From: Aspidapion aeneum
Taxonomy: Eukaryota; Arthropoda; Insecta; Coleoptera; Brentidae
Assembly: GCA_963576565.1 (NCBI GenBank)
Contig: OY755039.1
Span: 129,384,140 to 129,448,139, forward strand
Direction of reading: 5' to 3'
DNA: 64,000 nucleotides
Below, in pieces: positions 20,600 to 32,569 of this stretch. How positions within the stretch are numbered: the first letter of the stretch is position 1; every line of letters starts with the position of its first letter. A program made the translations under genes and the position numbers. The notes beneath the pieces were generated by a model. That model saw only the letters and a list, made by a program, of their open reading frames with translations. It ran no database searches and had not been told where the DNA came from.

Positions 20600-22210
20600 T
20601 TTCACACAATTTAAATAAATTGACAAAAAAATTTTGTTCTCATATAGGCAAAAATTGAAAAAAATATTTTGCTGATGTATGTGTTTATTATAGATAAAAG
20701 AACTGAATCTATGAAATAAAAAATTATATAAAATTTGCTCTCTAATATCTTCAGGTATATTAGGTACATAATATCGTTAGTTACTTCAAATCTATACAAG
20801 TCTTTTAAAATTGGACATAGCAAACATAGCTTTAAGTTTTTTAATTTTTCTTATGTTCTTATTCAAAGATTTATTAGCAAACACTAAATCATTATGCTTT
20901 ATAATAAAATTATTTTAAAAAACTTTACATGCCCTTAAACTAATTTTTTCAAGATTTGACAATAGTTTTTCTCCACAAAAACACTCGCTAGAGTTATCTA
21001 AAGAAAATTTTTTAATATAAAACATTTCACAATAATTTATTAAAAAGAAACAAGTGATTTTGTGAATAAGTGAGATGGTTTTCACGTTCAATAAACTGAA
21101 TTATTGGTCGTCAATAATTTTTTGAAAAATTATCCAGCACAAAGTTTAATATATATTTCATCAATGTGTAAGTTAACTACCAACTCATGTTCTTTTAAAA
21201 GCTGTATCTTACTTTTTAAATATTGCACACTACCGGAGAGATTACTATCTGTTAGCGATATTTTACAAATCAGTTTTTTAATATTGCGAGGGTGCAGAAG
21301 ACATATTACCTTAGTTTTGTAAATTGACATGTATGCACTGGATGACTGGATAAACAAAGATGAAGCAAACATTAAAGTGTATCCACAATATTTTCGATTC
21401 TCAGGTGACCTTTTCAAGAGACCTAATTGTTCAATAAGAAATGACAATTGAACATATTTTTCACTCTCACTATCGAAAATGTCACTAAAGATGTCTATTA
21501 CTTGATCAATCTTATCTTTTACCACTTCTTTCCTGTTGGCAACTTTCATTTCAATAAACTGCATTAGCTCTTCAAGTGTATCGGGGTGCTGTCCAAAAAT
21601 AAAACTCCAACTTTTGTTTGTTTCATTTACAAAAAATGACAGATAACTCTCAACAACTAGAGATGCTAACAGTGATGGATTGTTGTTCAAAAATGTCATC
21701 AGGCACAGGCCGACTGTGTCACGTTCTTGGGTAAAAATCCAATTTTTGTTTATTTTAGTATTAGAACAATAAAATTTTGAAATGTCCTTAATATTTGATA
21801 AAACTTTTGATTTCTTATGAGCTCAAAGTGTTTCAAGACTTTCTTGTATTTCAGTTTCCAGTTGTTGCCTCTCGACATCAGCTAATCGAACAGTAGATAC
21901 AGGTTGTCTACTTAGGTATTTCGGAACATTTTGAACACTCTCCATTTACAACACACTTATCAAACCAAATAACCTGCTCGTTAGGAAAATGTTTGCTGCA
22001 AACTTGTGGACGTTTTAAGATACTTAAATCATTAGGAAATTTTCGCAACCAAATTTTATTCATTTGTTTATCCACTGGCAAATTAAAAGTTGACACATAT
22101 TCGGTTTCAGTTTTATATTTGGACCGACAACCAACAACACTACAAGTTCGCGGCATTGTTGTCTTTTTCGTGGGCTGCGTTATTTTAATAACTTTGATAA
22201 ATTTCACATA
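20600..22210 (-). pseudogene. THAP-domain P-element-like transposase remnant
   Basis: At 22156 an ATG opens MPRTCSVVGCRSKY with a later CSKHF, the C2CH pattern of a THAP DNA-binding domain. After a frameshift near 21910 and an in-frame stop near 21830, the frame at 21699..21130 continues with SFIFGQHPDTLEELMQF, KYCGYTLMFASSLF, LLHPRNIKKL and VVNLHIDEIYIK. This order matches the P-element/THAP9-type transposase, including the Asp of the catalytic core (IDEIY). The catalytic core is cut short after 21130. A weak Cys/Lys-rich stretch at 20850-20970 may be a remnant of the C-terminus. No terminal repeats were identified. Confidence 0.8.
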
Positions 22211-22374
22211 AAATTCGTGCCCGAATTAAAAAAAAATCGACGTAAACAAACACACCAAAACTGAAAACACACATGTTTTATAATGTCAGCTAGCCGGGAG
22301 GCGTTCTTTTGTGACCCTCCTACGGTCACGTGATATTTTCGCGCCCGGGCCGGTCTTTCTCGTGGGCTGTGCAA

Positions 22375-22470
22375 ATAACATATTTTCGGCGTTATCTCAA
22401 AAACAAATAAAATTGTCGGAAATAATACCTTCTACAGCCATTTCTGCGCGGACTAGAAAGGTAAAAATGA
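22375..22470. repeat. dispersed repeat shared with 48285..48372
   Basis: ACATATTTTCGGCGTTATCT and later AGAAAGGTAAAAAT match the later block with about 80-85% identity by eye, same orientation. Confidence 0.55.
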
Positions 22471-22516
22471 CTATGGCAATCGATCAAGAACAAAGCTAAT
22501 TTTTGAAGAAAAAAAA

Positions 22517-22553
22517 TGTTTCATATCAAGGTTTATCGGAATAGCGACGATAT
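22517..22553 (-). repeat. distal fragment of a gypsy-type LTR split by the BEL insertion
   Basis: If the BEL element and one GATAT copy are removed, this stretch becomes continuous with 29475..29708 and the joined unit begins TG and ends CA. The assignment rests on that continuity. Confidence 0.35.
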
Positions 22554-22991
22554 TGTTTGCCCGCAGGTAGAAAAACGATAACTGCGCGAACAAACATAAA
22601 TATATTGATATGAAATCACGAAATAATTAAGGTCCATAGGTTAATTGTTGGTACCACACAACGGAAATCAGAAACAAAGCACTCACCAGTTTGCAGCCAA
22701 TTTCTCCACGTTCTAGGGGCCCCTTTCTGGATCTAATGATGGCACCACGTAGCTGAAGGGCTAAAGTTTCTAGTTCTATGCTTCAGTACACCAAAATCGA
22801 GCACTTTCAAGTGTAGAAATTTGTAATAGTTGGAGAAAGAAATTAACACGCCATTTTCTCGAGGCGGTAGAAAAAGGATCTCGCTGATTCTTGGTGCGCA
22901 TGTCCAATATGCGAAAAATGTACTCTGTCCGTCATCCAATTGTGTGGTTTTAAAATTTACAAACAACCGCGAAATTTAGCGGGAGCTAACA
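22554..22991 (-). repeat. BEL copy A, 3' LTR
   Basis: 438 bp, against 470 bp for the partner LTR. It lacks 32 bp after AACGATAACTGC, with GC as microhomology at the break. About six other single-base differences were seen. Confidence 0.93.
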
Positions 22992-23213
22992 TAACTGCCT
23001 CCAAAACACACAATTTTAGAATATCAACCGAACAGATATAGATATAAGAAAAATGATCGACCGATAAATATAAATGAATGAAAAACAGATAAGTAGCGTA
23101 AGTTTATTTAGAAATAACGAAAACCCGAAAAAAGGCAAAATTAAAAAAAAAATAATAAAGAATTACCTTTTGTAATAATTGACTTCAATAGGTAGAAAAA
23201 AATAAAATTACTT

Positions 23214-26200
23214 TTAATTCGGCAAGAGGCACAGTTTTACAACTGGCCGCTTGTAAACACCGGTAGCCGTTTGTACCGTCGCTACACGCACTTGACCGTC
23301 TCCGCCGGGATGCAATTCGAGAACCCGACCGACTGGCCATTTCAAAGGTGATTGGATGTGATCACTCGTTATGATAATCAAATCATTTAATTTGATATTT
23401 GGAGACGAATCAGCCCACTTGTGTCGCTGTTGTAGCGTATGCAAATACTCTATAGAATACCGTTTCCAAAAATCATTATGTAGTTGTTGGATTAGTTGCC
23501 ATCTCGAGAGCCGAGTTAGGGGAACCTCGGACAAATCTGACTCCGGAATTTCTGAATTAAGGGGTTCAAGGGTCAAAAAATGCCCAGGGGTAAGAGGTTG
23601 AAGATCGTGTGGGTCTGAAGAGGCGGGCGATAAAGGGCGACTATTAAGTACAGCTTCTATGCGACAGGTAAGGGTGGACATTTCCATGATGGACAACTTC
23701 TGGTCGCCGACAACTCGAACAAAGTGAGTTTTAAAACTTTTGACGCCAGCTTCTGCCAGGCCATTGAAATGTGGACTGAGAGGGGGTCCCAGATGCCAAC
23801 GAATAGAAAGTCTGGTGGACGCACTTCTTGCGTAATCAAGTAATTGGTTACGAAACCCTATAAAATTACTGCCCTGATCTGACCAGCATTGCGTCACGCT
23901 TCCACGTCTGGAAATGAATCGATGGAATGCACCTACAAACCAGTTCCATGGTTAATTCCAAATGCACGCAATGTGTGGCAGTACAGACAAACACACAGAC
24001 ATACGATTTGAAAGCTTTACAACCACGGTAACGATGAGGAGTCACAAAGAAAGGTCCACAAAAGTCGATAGCTACACTCGAAAAAGGTTTAAGTTGATTG
24101 ATTCGATGAGCGGGAAGTGAACTCATTATGGGCGGTCTATAGGGTTTAGGGTTGATTCTAAAACATTGCAAACATTTGGATATGGTTCTTTGAATTTCCC
24201 GTCTGGCAGAAAATATCCAAAATTGCTGTAAAAGCAGATTATGTAATGTTTTAAACCCAGGATGAAGGTATTGTCGATGAGTGGACTCGATAAGAAGAGT
24301 AGTTAAACGATGGTTACTCGAAAGTAAGTAAGTTTTGCAGAATAAGACAAAAGGTCAGATTTTTGTAATCTGCCACCGACTCTAATGATACTATTTTCAT
24401 CAAGAAAAGGTGAAAGTTTTCGAAAAGGTTTCGGTATTGGTTTATCCTTAGATAACGCGGAAAAAAGCTCAGAAACGCAAGAACCTTGAACGCGTTTGAT
24501 AAGAAGGTGTAACGCACTTTGCATTTCACCGGTGGTAGGAATAACAATATTTTCAAAAATAATTTTTTGGTCCGGTGGCTTAGTGGGTTTTTGATAGGAA
24601 TGGTTTTGAAAAAGGTTAACTATTCGAAGGACATAACAAATGATACGTTGAATTTTTGATATAGATGAATATTTGATAAGAAGCTGATCTAAGAAGTTAA
24701 CATCAATTATCGCATTGCAACAGACCCTTGGCTTTCCTCCAGATTAATATCTCCGAAATCAATCGGCATTTTTGATTTATGAAAATCGGGCCATTCGTTT
24801 TCGGGACACCACAAAAACGACGGTGCGTTCCACCACATGTCATGTGAAATGAGCTCTGAGGGGGTGGCCCCTCGTGACGCAATATCGGCTGCATTTAAAG
24901 CAGAAGGAATGTAGCGCCATGAGTTTGAGGGAATGATTTCTTGGATTCTACTGACTCGATTTCCAACAAAGGTTTGCCAGGGATTAGGAGGGGATGAAAG
25001 CCAGTGCAATACGACTTGCGAATCGCAGAAAGTAACGATATTTGTAAAAGTTATTTTTCCTTCATAGCTAGATAAGACGAAGTCAATTAATTCGCTTAAA
25101 AGAAATGCGCCTAGGAGTTCTAGGACTTTATAGGCGCGACCCTAGATTTTGCAGATATGAGAGAAACAGATATATTGCTTTCCTCTTCTACACGAAAATA
25201 TACGACGCCTGCGTAGCCTCGAATTGAAGCGTCACAGAAGCCGATGATTTGACAGGTATTGGTTTATGACAGTTTGATTTGTCGGGGTAATTGAAAATTG
25301 GAAAGAAGCGGGAATTCAGAACGAAGTTTGTTCGAAGAGTCGATGATAGAAGAATCTGGTTCTTCGTCCCAGCCTATTTTCGATATCCACAACTGTTGCA
25401 AAATAAATTTTGCTTGTAGCAACAAGGGACAAAGAAAACCTAAGGGATCGAAGATTGTTCCTATGATAGATAAAATAGAACGTTTAGTTGGGGGTTTGTC
25501 CTTCATTCGGCATTGATAAGAAAAAATGTCGTTTTTTGGATGCCATTGAAGGCCTAAAACTTTGATATAGTGTGGTTCATCCTTGTCAAAAGAGAGAGGC
25601 ATTTGACGATCGGATTCTGGCAATGTTGCCAATAACTCAGGACAATTGCTTGCCCATTTTTTAAGTTCAAATCCTCCCGACTTTAACAAATCATTGAGTT
25701 CCCTCTGTAGGGAAACGGCTTCAGAAAGCGAAGGACTAGTTCCCAAGATATCGTCGATGTAAATTGACGTTTTTAGAACACTACTAGCCATAGGAAAACG
25801 TTCCTTTTCTCTCTCTGCCAGCTCATTTAATGTACGCATGGCTAGAAAAGGTGAGCATGTCATGCCAAAAGTGACAGTAGAAAGTTCCCACACTGAAAGT
25901 GGGTCCTGTGGAGAAAACCTCCACAATATCCTTTGATAAGGACGGTGATAAGGATTGATAAGGACTTGATGGAACATCTGTTTGATATCAGCAATGTAGG
26001 CAATAGGATTAAGACGAAACGTAAGGAGTAAAGAAGCAATATCCTTTTGAAGTTTCGGTCCAGATAACAACGTGTCATTGAGACTTATATTCTTTGGGGT
26101 GACTGCCGAACAATCCCAGACTACCCTTAATTTTGTACTTAAGCTTTCCGGCTTTAGTACGCAATGATGTCCCAAAAAACATGATACGTCGACTTTTGGT

Positions 26201-27036
26201 TGACTAGGTAAAACAAGACTCATATGATTAGAATCGATATAGTCTTGCATGAAACTAGAATAGGCAGTGTACAGATCAGGATTTTTGAGTAATCTATTTT
26301 CTAGAAGTAAAAATCTACGATAAGCTTGCGGATAAGTATTTCCTAGGTCAGGGTTTATTTTATCTTTAAACGGAAGATCTACCATGAACCTACCGCTCGG
26401 TTGTCGCACGACACTCGCAGTAAAAATTGATTCCGCTTGTTTTTCTTCCTTTGATAAGATTTGTTTTTTAGGCAAATGTTCGATTTCCCAAAACCTAGGG
26501 ATAATGACCTCTAAAGGAGGTGAATGACTCGTTAAAAAACAACTGGTTCGTTCCGTAAGACTACCTACTTCGTCCACTTTTCCCATGACGACCCAGCCAA
26601 AGATGGTTTCAAGGGCGGAAGGTTGCCCTATTTGTCCAAGAACCCTGCCCTCCTTGAATATCTGTGCGAATAGCTCGCAACCAATAACTAGGTCCACAGG
26701 TCTAGATTTGAAATAAGATGGGTCGGCAAGTTTAAGGTTTTTCAAGTGTTTCCACTGATTGTCGTTCAAAGTGAATGTAGGCATATTGGAACATAATTGT
26801 GGAATGACAAGTGCTTCCAAATTAAGTAAAGGAGTGACCTGTCCTTGTGGCTTAATGTAACATTGAACGAGCCCTTTGGAAGTAAAAGAAGACATTTGAT
26901 TTAATTCGAATATTTCAGTGGTGTAACTTCGCCTAGGAAGATTAAGACGCTGAATACACTTTTCACTGATAAATCCTGTCTGTGATCCAGAATCAAGCAG
27001 TGCCCTTACAGGTTGAAAATTTCCGCAACCGTCCAT
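23214..27036 (-). pseudogene. BEL copy A pol (protease, RT, RNase H, integrase), broken
   Basis: 27036..25264 is a long frame beginning in the aspartic protease (ALLDSGSQTGFI) and running through the reverse transcriptase (YIDDILG catalytic box) into the RNase H region. It ends at a TAA where copy B reads Lys. Downstream pieces are split: a one-base shift near 25115, a 4-base loss near 24325, and an 11-base loss near 23935 between the first and second integrase catalytic Asp. Integrase motifs AIDFCGPF, WSDQGSNF and GLAEAGVK remain recognisable. The BEL C-terminal domain ends at 23214. It cannot make one polyprotein. Confidence 0.92.
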
Positions 27037-27044
27037 AACATCTA

Positions 27045-28426
27045 TTATGGCGGTGCATAAAAGAAAGGTCCTAAGGTATTTAATGACACATGAAGATTAT
27101 TGACAGGTGGTGTGTGAATGACAGGACTAGTATCTTGGCTTCCAGACTCTTTATTAGTTTCTAAGATATGAGTTAAAGTGTGGTGCCTTTTACTATTGCA
27201 AGTTCTGCATGAATATTTTGATTTGCACGTATCTACCCCATGCGAGGGATGAAAACACGCTAGACATAATTTTTTCTGCTTGACGAAAGATAGGCGATCG
27301 ATAGGTGAGAAGTCACGAAATGTTTGACATTTCGAAAGCACGTGACCTTGATTACACCGGAGACATTTTATTCCCGTACTTGAATTAGTTGAGGTGCCAG
27401 CCAGTCCTATAAAAGGCGAATTGGATGATTTATAGGTAGGCTTTTGCCCAAACTGATTTTGCATAGAATTTGAATTTTGATAGGTAGGCTTTTGCCCAAA
27501 CTGATTTTGCATAGAATTTGATTTTTGACAGGTAGGCACCTTTTTGGGTGCTGTTGGTTGAGGAAGTGATTCCAAAACTTTACATCTTTTTTCTAGAAAT
27601 TGAAAAAGGGACTGAAAAGTGGGAATTTCGGTATTAGTATTGGCGTGACTCATTTCGAAATTTGAACGCGTCGGAATATCCAATTTTTCTAACAAAATGA
27701 AAAAAATAATAAAGTCCCAACTGTCAACGTCAAAACTAAGTGATTTTAAAATTTCTAGGGATTCTGAAAAGGTGTCAATTAAATTTCGAAATTCTTTAGC
27801 TGACTCGTTTTTTAAGGTAGAGTTCATAATTGTGCTTAAAGCATCATTTGCGAGGTCTCGCTTGTTTTGATATCTATTGACTAATTTGTCGTAAGCAATT
27901 TTATAATTTTGATCAGATAAGCTAATCCCTGATATCAATTTTAAAGGCTCATCCTCGAGATATGAAAATAAATATTGAAGTTTTCGGACATTACTTAGAC
28001 TTTGATTTTGATCTATAATGTTATTAAAAAGATCGAAAAAGCTTGGCCATAATTTTTAATCACCTCGAAATATGGGAATACCTAACTCTTTGAGTTTTGG
28101 AGTTTCGTTTTGTCGAACATATGATCCCGAAAAGGATGGGGCCTCAACCGGAAATATTTTAGAGTACACGCATAAAAATATTTACGAGCTTCTGAAAGGA
28201 TCGCATCCTGCGTTTTAAACTCCTCGTCGTCCGAGTCGTCTATCAACATAATGACATCATTATGTGCCAACATGCATTTATCGAAAGTTTCATCCAAGTC
28301 GGAATACCTCACTTGAAACTCGTTTCTCGCTTTTGCGTCCGTTGCCGCGGTCTGTGAAAACACATAACACTCGGTGATCGCAGATAAAAAACCCTTGCGT
28401 TTTTGCACGGCTTTTTTGATAGACAT
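27045..28426 (-). pseudogene. BEL copy A gag, broken
   Basis: The N-terminal part begins MSIKKAVQKRKGF at 28426 and is frameshifted by a 10-base deletion relative to copy B near 28167, followed by an in-frame stop near 28060. From 27938 the frame holds the C-terminal half with two QNQFGQKPTYQNS-type repeats and Cys-rich knuckles (CLRCNQGHVLSKC, CLACFHPSHGVDTC). Another 10-base loss just before the protease separates gag from pol. Confidence 0.88.
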
Positions 28427-28452
28427 GATTTTAACTTTGAAATGACGAAATT

Positions 28453-28740
28453 GTCGGTAAATATACAATTAACGCTAAATTAATGCTTCTGAAATAGAAA
28501 AATGACGAATTGTCGAAAATATGCACTAATTTATCGCAATTGATGAAAATTGTTTTAAATATCGAAATGATATGGAACACATCTAATCACAGAAATGTCG
28601 GTAAATATACAATTAACGCTAAATTAATGCTTCTGAAATAGAAAAATGACGAATTGTCGAAAATATGCACTAATTTATCGCAATTGATGAAAATTGTTTT
28701 AAATATCGAAATGATATGGAACACATCTAATCATAGAAAT
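28453..28740. repeat. 144-bp tandem duplication in the BEL leader, copy A
   Basis: Two adjacent 144-bp units, each starting GTCGGTAAATATACAATTAA on the plus strand. The same duplication is in copy B, so it predates both insertions. Confidence 0.9.
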
Positions 28741-28999
28741 CGTGCTTGTTTGTTTTGATTGCTTCTCGATTTTTGTTTACTGAATGACCACGCGGTAGAC
28801 CCTGCGTTACCATAGCAGCGGACCAAAAACAGGTGAACTGCGCCGATACCGAAGGTCGAGCGAAAATCTTTCTCGGTTCAATACGATTGGCAAAATTCAA
28901 GGCCGTATGATGTCGGCGAAAATGTGAAAATGAAATGGCCGACTTATTAATACCGTCGTATGGAGTAAATTTAAATAATTCGGGTCGAAGGAACACTTA

Positions 29000-29469
29000 T
29001 GTTTGCCCGCAGGTAGAAAAACGATAACTGCAGTGGACTGTATATATTTTAATTAATGAAAGCGCGAACAAACATAAATATATTGATATGAAATCACGAA
29101 ATAATTAAGGTCCATAGGTTAATTGTTGGTACCACACAACGGAAATCAGAAACAAAGCACTCACCAGTTTGCAGCCAATTTCTCGACGTTCTAGGGGCCC
29201 CTTTCTGGATCTAATGATGGCACCACGTAGCTGAAGGGCTGAAGTTTCTAGTTCTATGCTTCAGTACACCAAAATCGAGCACTTGCAAGTGTAGAAATTT
29301 GTAATAGTTGGAGAAAGAAATTAACACGCCATTTTCTCGAGGCGGTAGAAAAAGGATCTCGCTGATTCTTGGTGCGCATGTCCAATGCGGGAAAAATGTA
29401 CTCTGTCCGTCATCCAATTGTGTGGTTTTAAAATTTACAAACAACCGCGAAATTTAGCGGGAGCTAACA
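29000..29469 (-). repeat. BEL copy A, 5' LTR
   Basis: 470-bp LTR, TG...CA on the minus strand, next to the target duplication GATAT. Confidence 0.94.
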
Positions 29470-29708
29470 GATATTTCTTGTTTTTTCATGAGCTACACGG
29501 AATATGGAGTAGTTTTTACGTGGGACGTTTTTAATAAATATGCATTTATTTAATATTATTTACGAGTAGCTTTATTTAGATTGTTCCTACGCCTGGCCCG
29601 CTCACACAGCTCTATTTATAGTTATAGCTAACCTTGTTTGACTTTTTGTCCACGGCGTCAGACTTAATTTGCCAGAATGGGATATAAAAATAAATATGCT
29701 ACAGCACA
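29470..29708 (-). repeat. gypsy-type LTR fragment interrupted by BEL copy A
   Basis: On the minus strand, a purine tract (TTTGAGGGGGC) is followed by TGTGCTGTAGC, as at the junction of an internal region and a 3' LTR. The stretch has a TATAAATAG box (about 29612-29620) and AATAAA (about 29571-29576). BEL copy A sits inside it. No pol was seen; the internal side (above 29708) decays quickly. Confidence 0.5.
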
Positions 29709-31133
29709 GCCCCCTCAAATTAACAGCCCTGATCCTTCTTTAAATTGCAACAATTCGAAGGCTGACGTTTCTTATAATAGGGACTTATTGCAATAAAACC
29801 AGGCAATAATAGTGTACATACCAGAGTCGAATTTATAAATCCAGTCGTTTATTTCCATTAATAGTAGCGGCACTAATAATTCCGGCTGTTATAATACACA
29901 AAGGCCTAATTTTGAAAAAAGACAGCTGTTCTTATAATGCGAAACTGTCAGAATAGTCCCGGCACAATTACTGTCTGACTTTATTGGAATAAGCCCATAA
30001 TTTTTTTGTCAACCTCTTATTTGTTGCAATGCAATGGTGGCAACGATATTGAATAGAGAAGATGCGCTGCAGCAATTCAATCTGCCTAGCAAAAGTGGTT
30101 GCACTAGGCGGAGCCTATCCTGGCACCAATATGGCGCTGATTCCAGACCCGGACTACAGTAATTTCCTTTTTAATAGGGCATCGCTATTAAGAAATAGGG
30201 CATTGAAATGCGTATAAAAGAGACACTCTCAATAGCCAAACATCTAGATTTAAATTACTAAATATAAATCTTTCTGAATTCCTGGAAGCTTTGCAATATA
30301 ACAAGCATAAGTTTTATTCTGATTAAAAACTAACAAAAACCTGCCAAAAAATAAATATCAATTGCAGCGGTGGGTCCAGGGGGAGGGGACTAGAAGCAAA
30401 TGCCTCCCGCCAAGAAGTTTTTCTATATACGCAAAATAGGTGAAAAGTTTAAATAAAAGCGTCTTTTTTTGTCTTATTATTATTAAAATTGTCCCTCTTA
30501 GTCATACTGGTATATTTTTATCCTGAAGAACGAACCTGCAGAATTTTTCGCCTGCGGTGCCAATGGTGTTATAAGTACCTACTTACCTGTCAATATGATA
30601 AAAATATAAAAAAAGTAAAAAAATTAATTGTGGCAGATCTGAAATAATAAATAAATCATCGATTAAAAGGGACAGATTAGGAATAAAAATTAAAAATTAA
30701 GGATGAAAAGTGACAGATCAAAGAAAAAAACCCTAAAATAACCTAAAAACCCAAAAAAAATGTGTATAAACCTCGCAAAATTGTCTTTTTAACCCCTGGC
30801 AGTTGTAGTCCTCGCAACGCTCGGGTTAAAAAGTACCCAGCTTATCTCTTGGTATATAATATAGTCATAACCGACACAGCAAAAGCACTTCTAGATACGC
30901 CACTGATTTTATAGGTATCACAAATGCAAAATCCGTAGAATTTGAACAGGGTGTCCCAGAACTAATGGTACATAGTAAACCTGTAAGTTACTTGGATCAA
31001 AATATTAAGATTTAGCTACACTTGCCTTTGCCCAAAAGTTGATACTAGCCGAGATACAGAGTGTTAAACTTCAGTAAATTTTGTACTGATCAATATTTTT
31101 TCAAAAAAGTTTAAGGCTTTTGTGTATATTGTA

Positions 31134-31953
31134 CAGGGTGTTCTCCGGATTACTACGATTACATTAAAATCCGTGTTACTTTTTTGTGCATTGGTATATA
31201 CTTTTTTTTATATCATTTTCCTCATAATTATTATGTAAAAAAGTTATACTGTTTTCATGGCGCTCAGAGCAACGGTTTTCGATATTTTTCCATTTAAAGT
31301 TTTTTATGCATGAGTAAAAAGTTATTAAAGGAAGTAATAGGTGAAACAACAAAATTTTTACCCATGCAATACAAACTTTAAGGGCAAATATCTTGAAAAC
31401 CGTGTGAAAGGCTTTCGCGGCCATCGTCCAATAGTGGGTGTGCTTTCGGGCTGTTCGGCCGTCGTCGTCGAACAGCCCGAAAGCACACCCACCATTGGCC
31501 GCGAAAGCCTTTCATAATTTGTACGACGCCTCTACGGGGAGGAAGTTTCCACTCTTCATCTACGCTTGGTCGCACTACGCAAGAAGAAAGCGCAACTACT
31601 TTCTTCTCTGACTTTCTTATTACACTGTCGCGATGAGAAGGTCACGCCGAAATTCCTGAGATTTAAGCATACCATGAGAACACCACAAGCCTACAGAATC
31701 TATAGAAGAACTGAAGATGCCCTTTTAACAGAACGGATCCATTCAACGAAATCGCAACTCGCACGCCCAGACCAACGACGACGGCCGAACAGCCCGAAAG
31801 CACACCCACTATCTTGAAAACCGTTCGCACGGGGCGAAATTAAAACATTTTACCTTTTTTACATAAAAATAATGGGAAAAATAATATTTACACCGAGGCA
31901 CAAAGAAGTGACACTTATTTTAATGTAATGCTAGCAACCCAGAGAACACCCTG
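31134..31953. mobile_element. nested CAGGGTGTTCTC-ended inverted-repeat element
   Basis: CAGGGTGTTCTCCGGATTAC and its complement (GAGAACACCCTG ending at 31953) with TA flanks at 31132-31133 and 31954-31955; the arms match for about 75 bp. Another end-like GAGAACACCCTGTA lies near 32189. Confidence 0.65.
31402..31809 (+). mobile_element. probable Penelope-like element fragment with inverted terminal segments
   Basis: About 400 bp, GC-richer than its surroundings, between two copies of TATCTTGAAAACCGT (31387-31401 and 31810-31824), a 15-bp target duplication. The left end is a strong hairpin: GGTGTGCTTTCGGGCTGTTC pairs with its complement across an 11-base loop. The same segment recurs at the right end in inverted orientation. 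A frame at 31566..31817 reads LHCRDEKVTPKFLRF, then RRTEDALLTERIHSTK, which from memory resembles the region before the reverse transcriptase of Penelope-like elements. Those elements also make variable target duplications and inverted partial terminal repeats. No RT is present. Confidence 0.5.
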
Positions 31954-32569
31954 TACAATTTACAAGAACATTTTTACCGAAATCGAATTATCACAAAAAA
32001 ATCAATACTGAAATTTTTTTAAAACTCTTAATTGGTTAGAAAGTAATTAAGGAAAGTAGACGTCAATTAAGCATGTCACAAAATTTTTACCCATTCAATA
32101 AAAACTTTAAATGCAAAAATCTCGAGAACCGTAGCTCCAAGCGACATTAAAAGAGTATAAGTTTTTTATATAAAAACGACCCTGAGAACACCCTGTATAA
32201 TGTACAATTACCGAAAACGAATTGCTCTTCCCAAAAAACCCCAAATTTTCTTGCAAATATAGGTATTGCTAAGTAAAAAAGATATTAAAGCAAAACAAAA
32301 TGAAAAAAAAAGTTTAACGTCGTGTATCTAGACTAATATGAACTTTTGGAACAAAGGCAAGTGAAGCCAAATCGTAATATTTTGATTCAAGGAATCTACA
32401 GTTTTATTATATACCATTAATTCTGGGACACCTTGTATATAATAGTCTTATCTTTTATAATTTATTACCCACCTTTAATACTAATTGTACTATTATAAAA
32501 ATATATTAAATTATATAGTACGGGCCTGTATTATGTTTACAATTACCTATGAAATTTACTTATCGCCTT

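Larger units (their letters stand above)
22554..29469 (-). mobile_element. BEL/Pao LTR retrotransposon, copy A, complete but broken
   Basis: LTRs at 22554..22991 and 29000..29469 start TGTTAGCTCCCGC and end in GCAAACA on the minus strand. The exact 5-bp target duplication GATAT is at 22549-22553 and 29470-29474. The interior carries gag and pol in BEL order (protease, reverse transcriptase, RNase H, integrase). Several indels and stops break the frames. The same family is present at 34111..41041. Confidence 0.96.
30947..32435. mobile_element. CAGGGTGTCCC-ended inverted-repeat element
   Basis: The ends CAGGGTGTCCCAGAACTAAT (30947) and the complement, ending at 32435 before TA, match for about 100 bp with scattered differences. 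No transposase was seen. It contains the nested element at 31134. Confidence 0.7.

Noticed and set aside
22733..22966. 77-residue frame conserved between the two LTRs of BEL copy A
   Set aside because: It lies wholly within the LTR, and its duplicate at 29211..29444 exists only because LTRs are duplicated. No domain resemblance.
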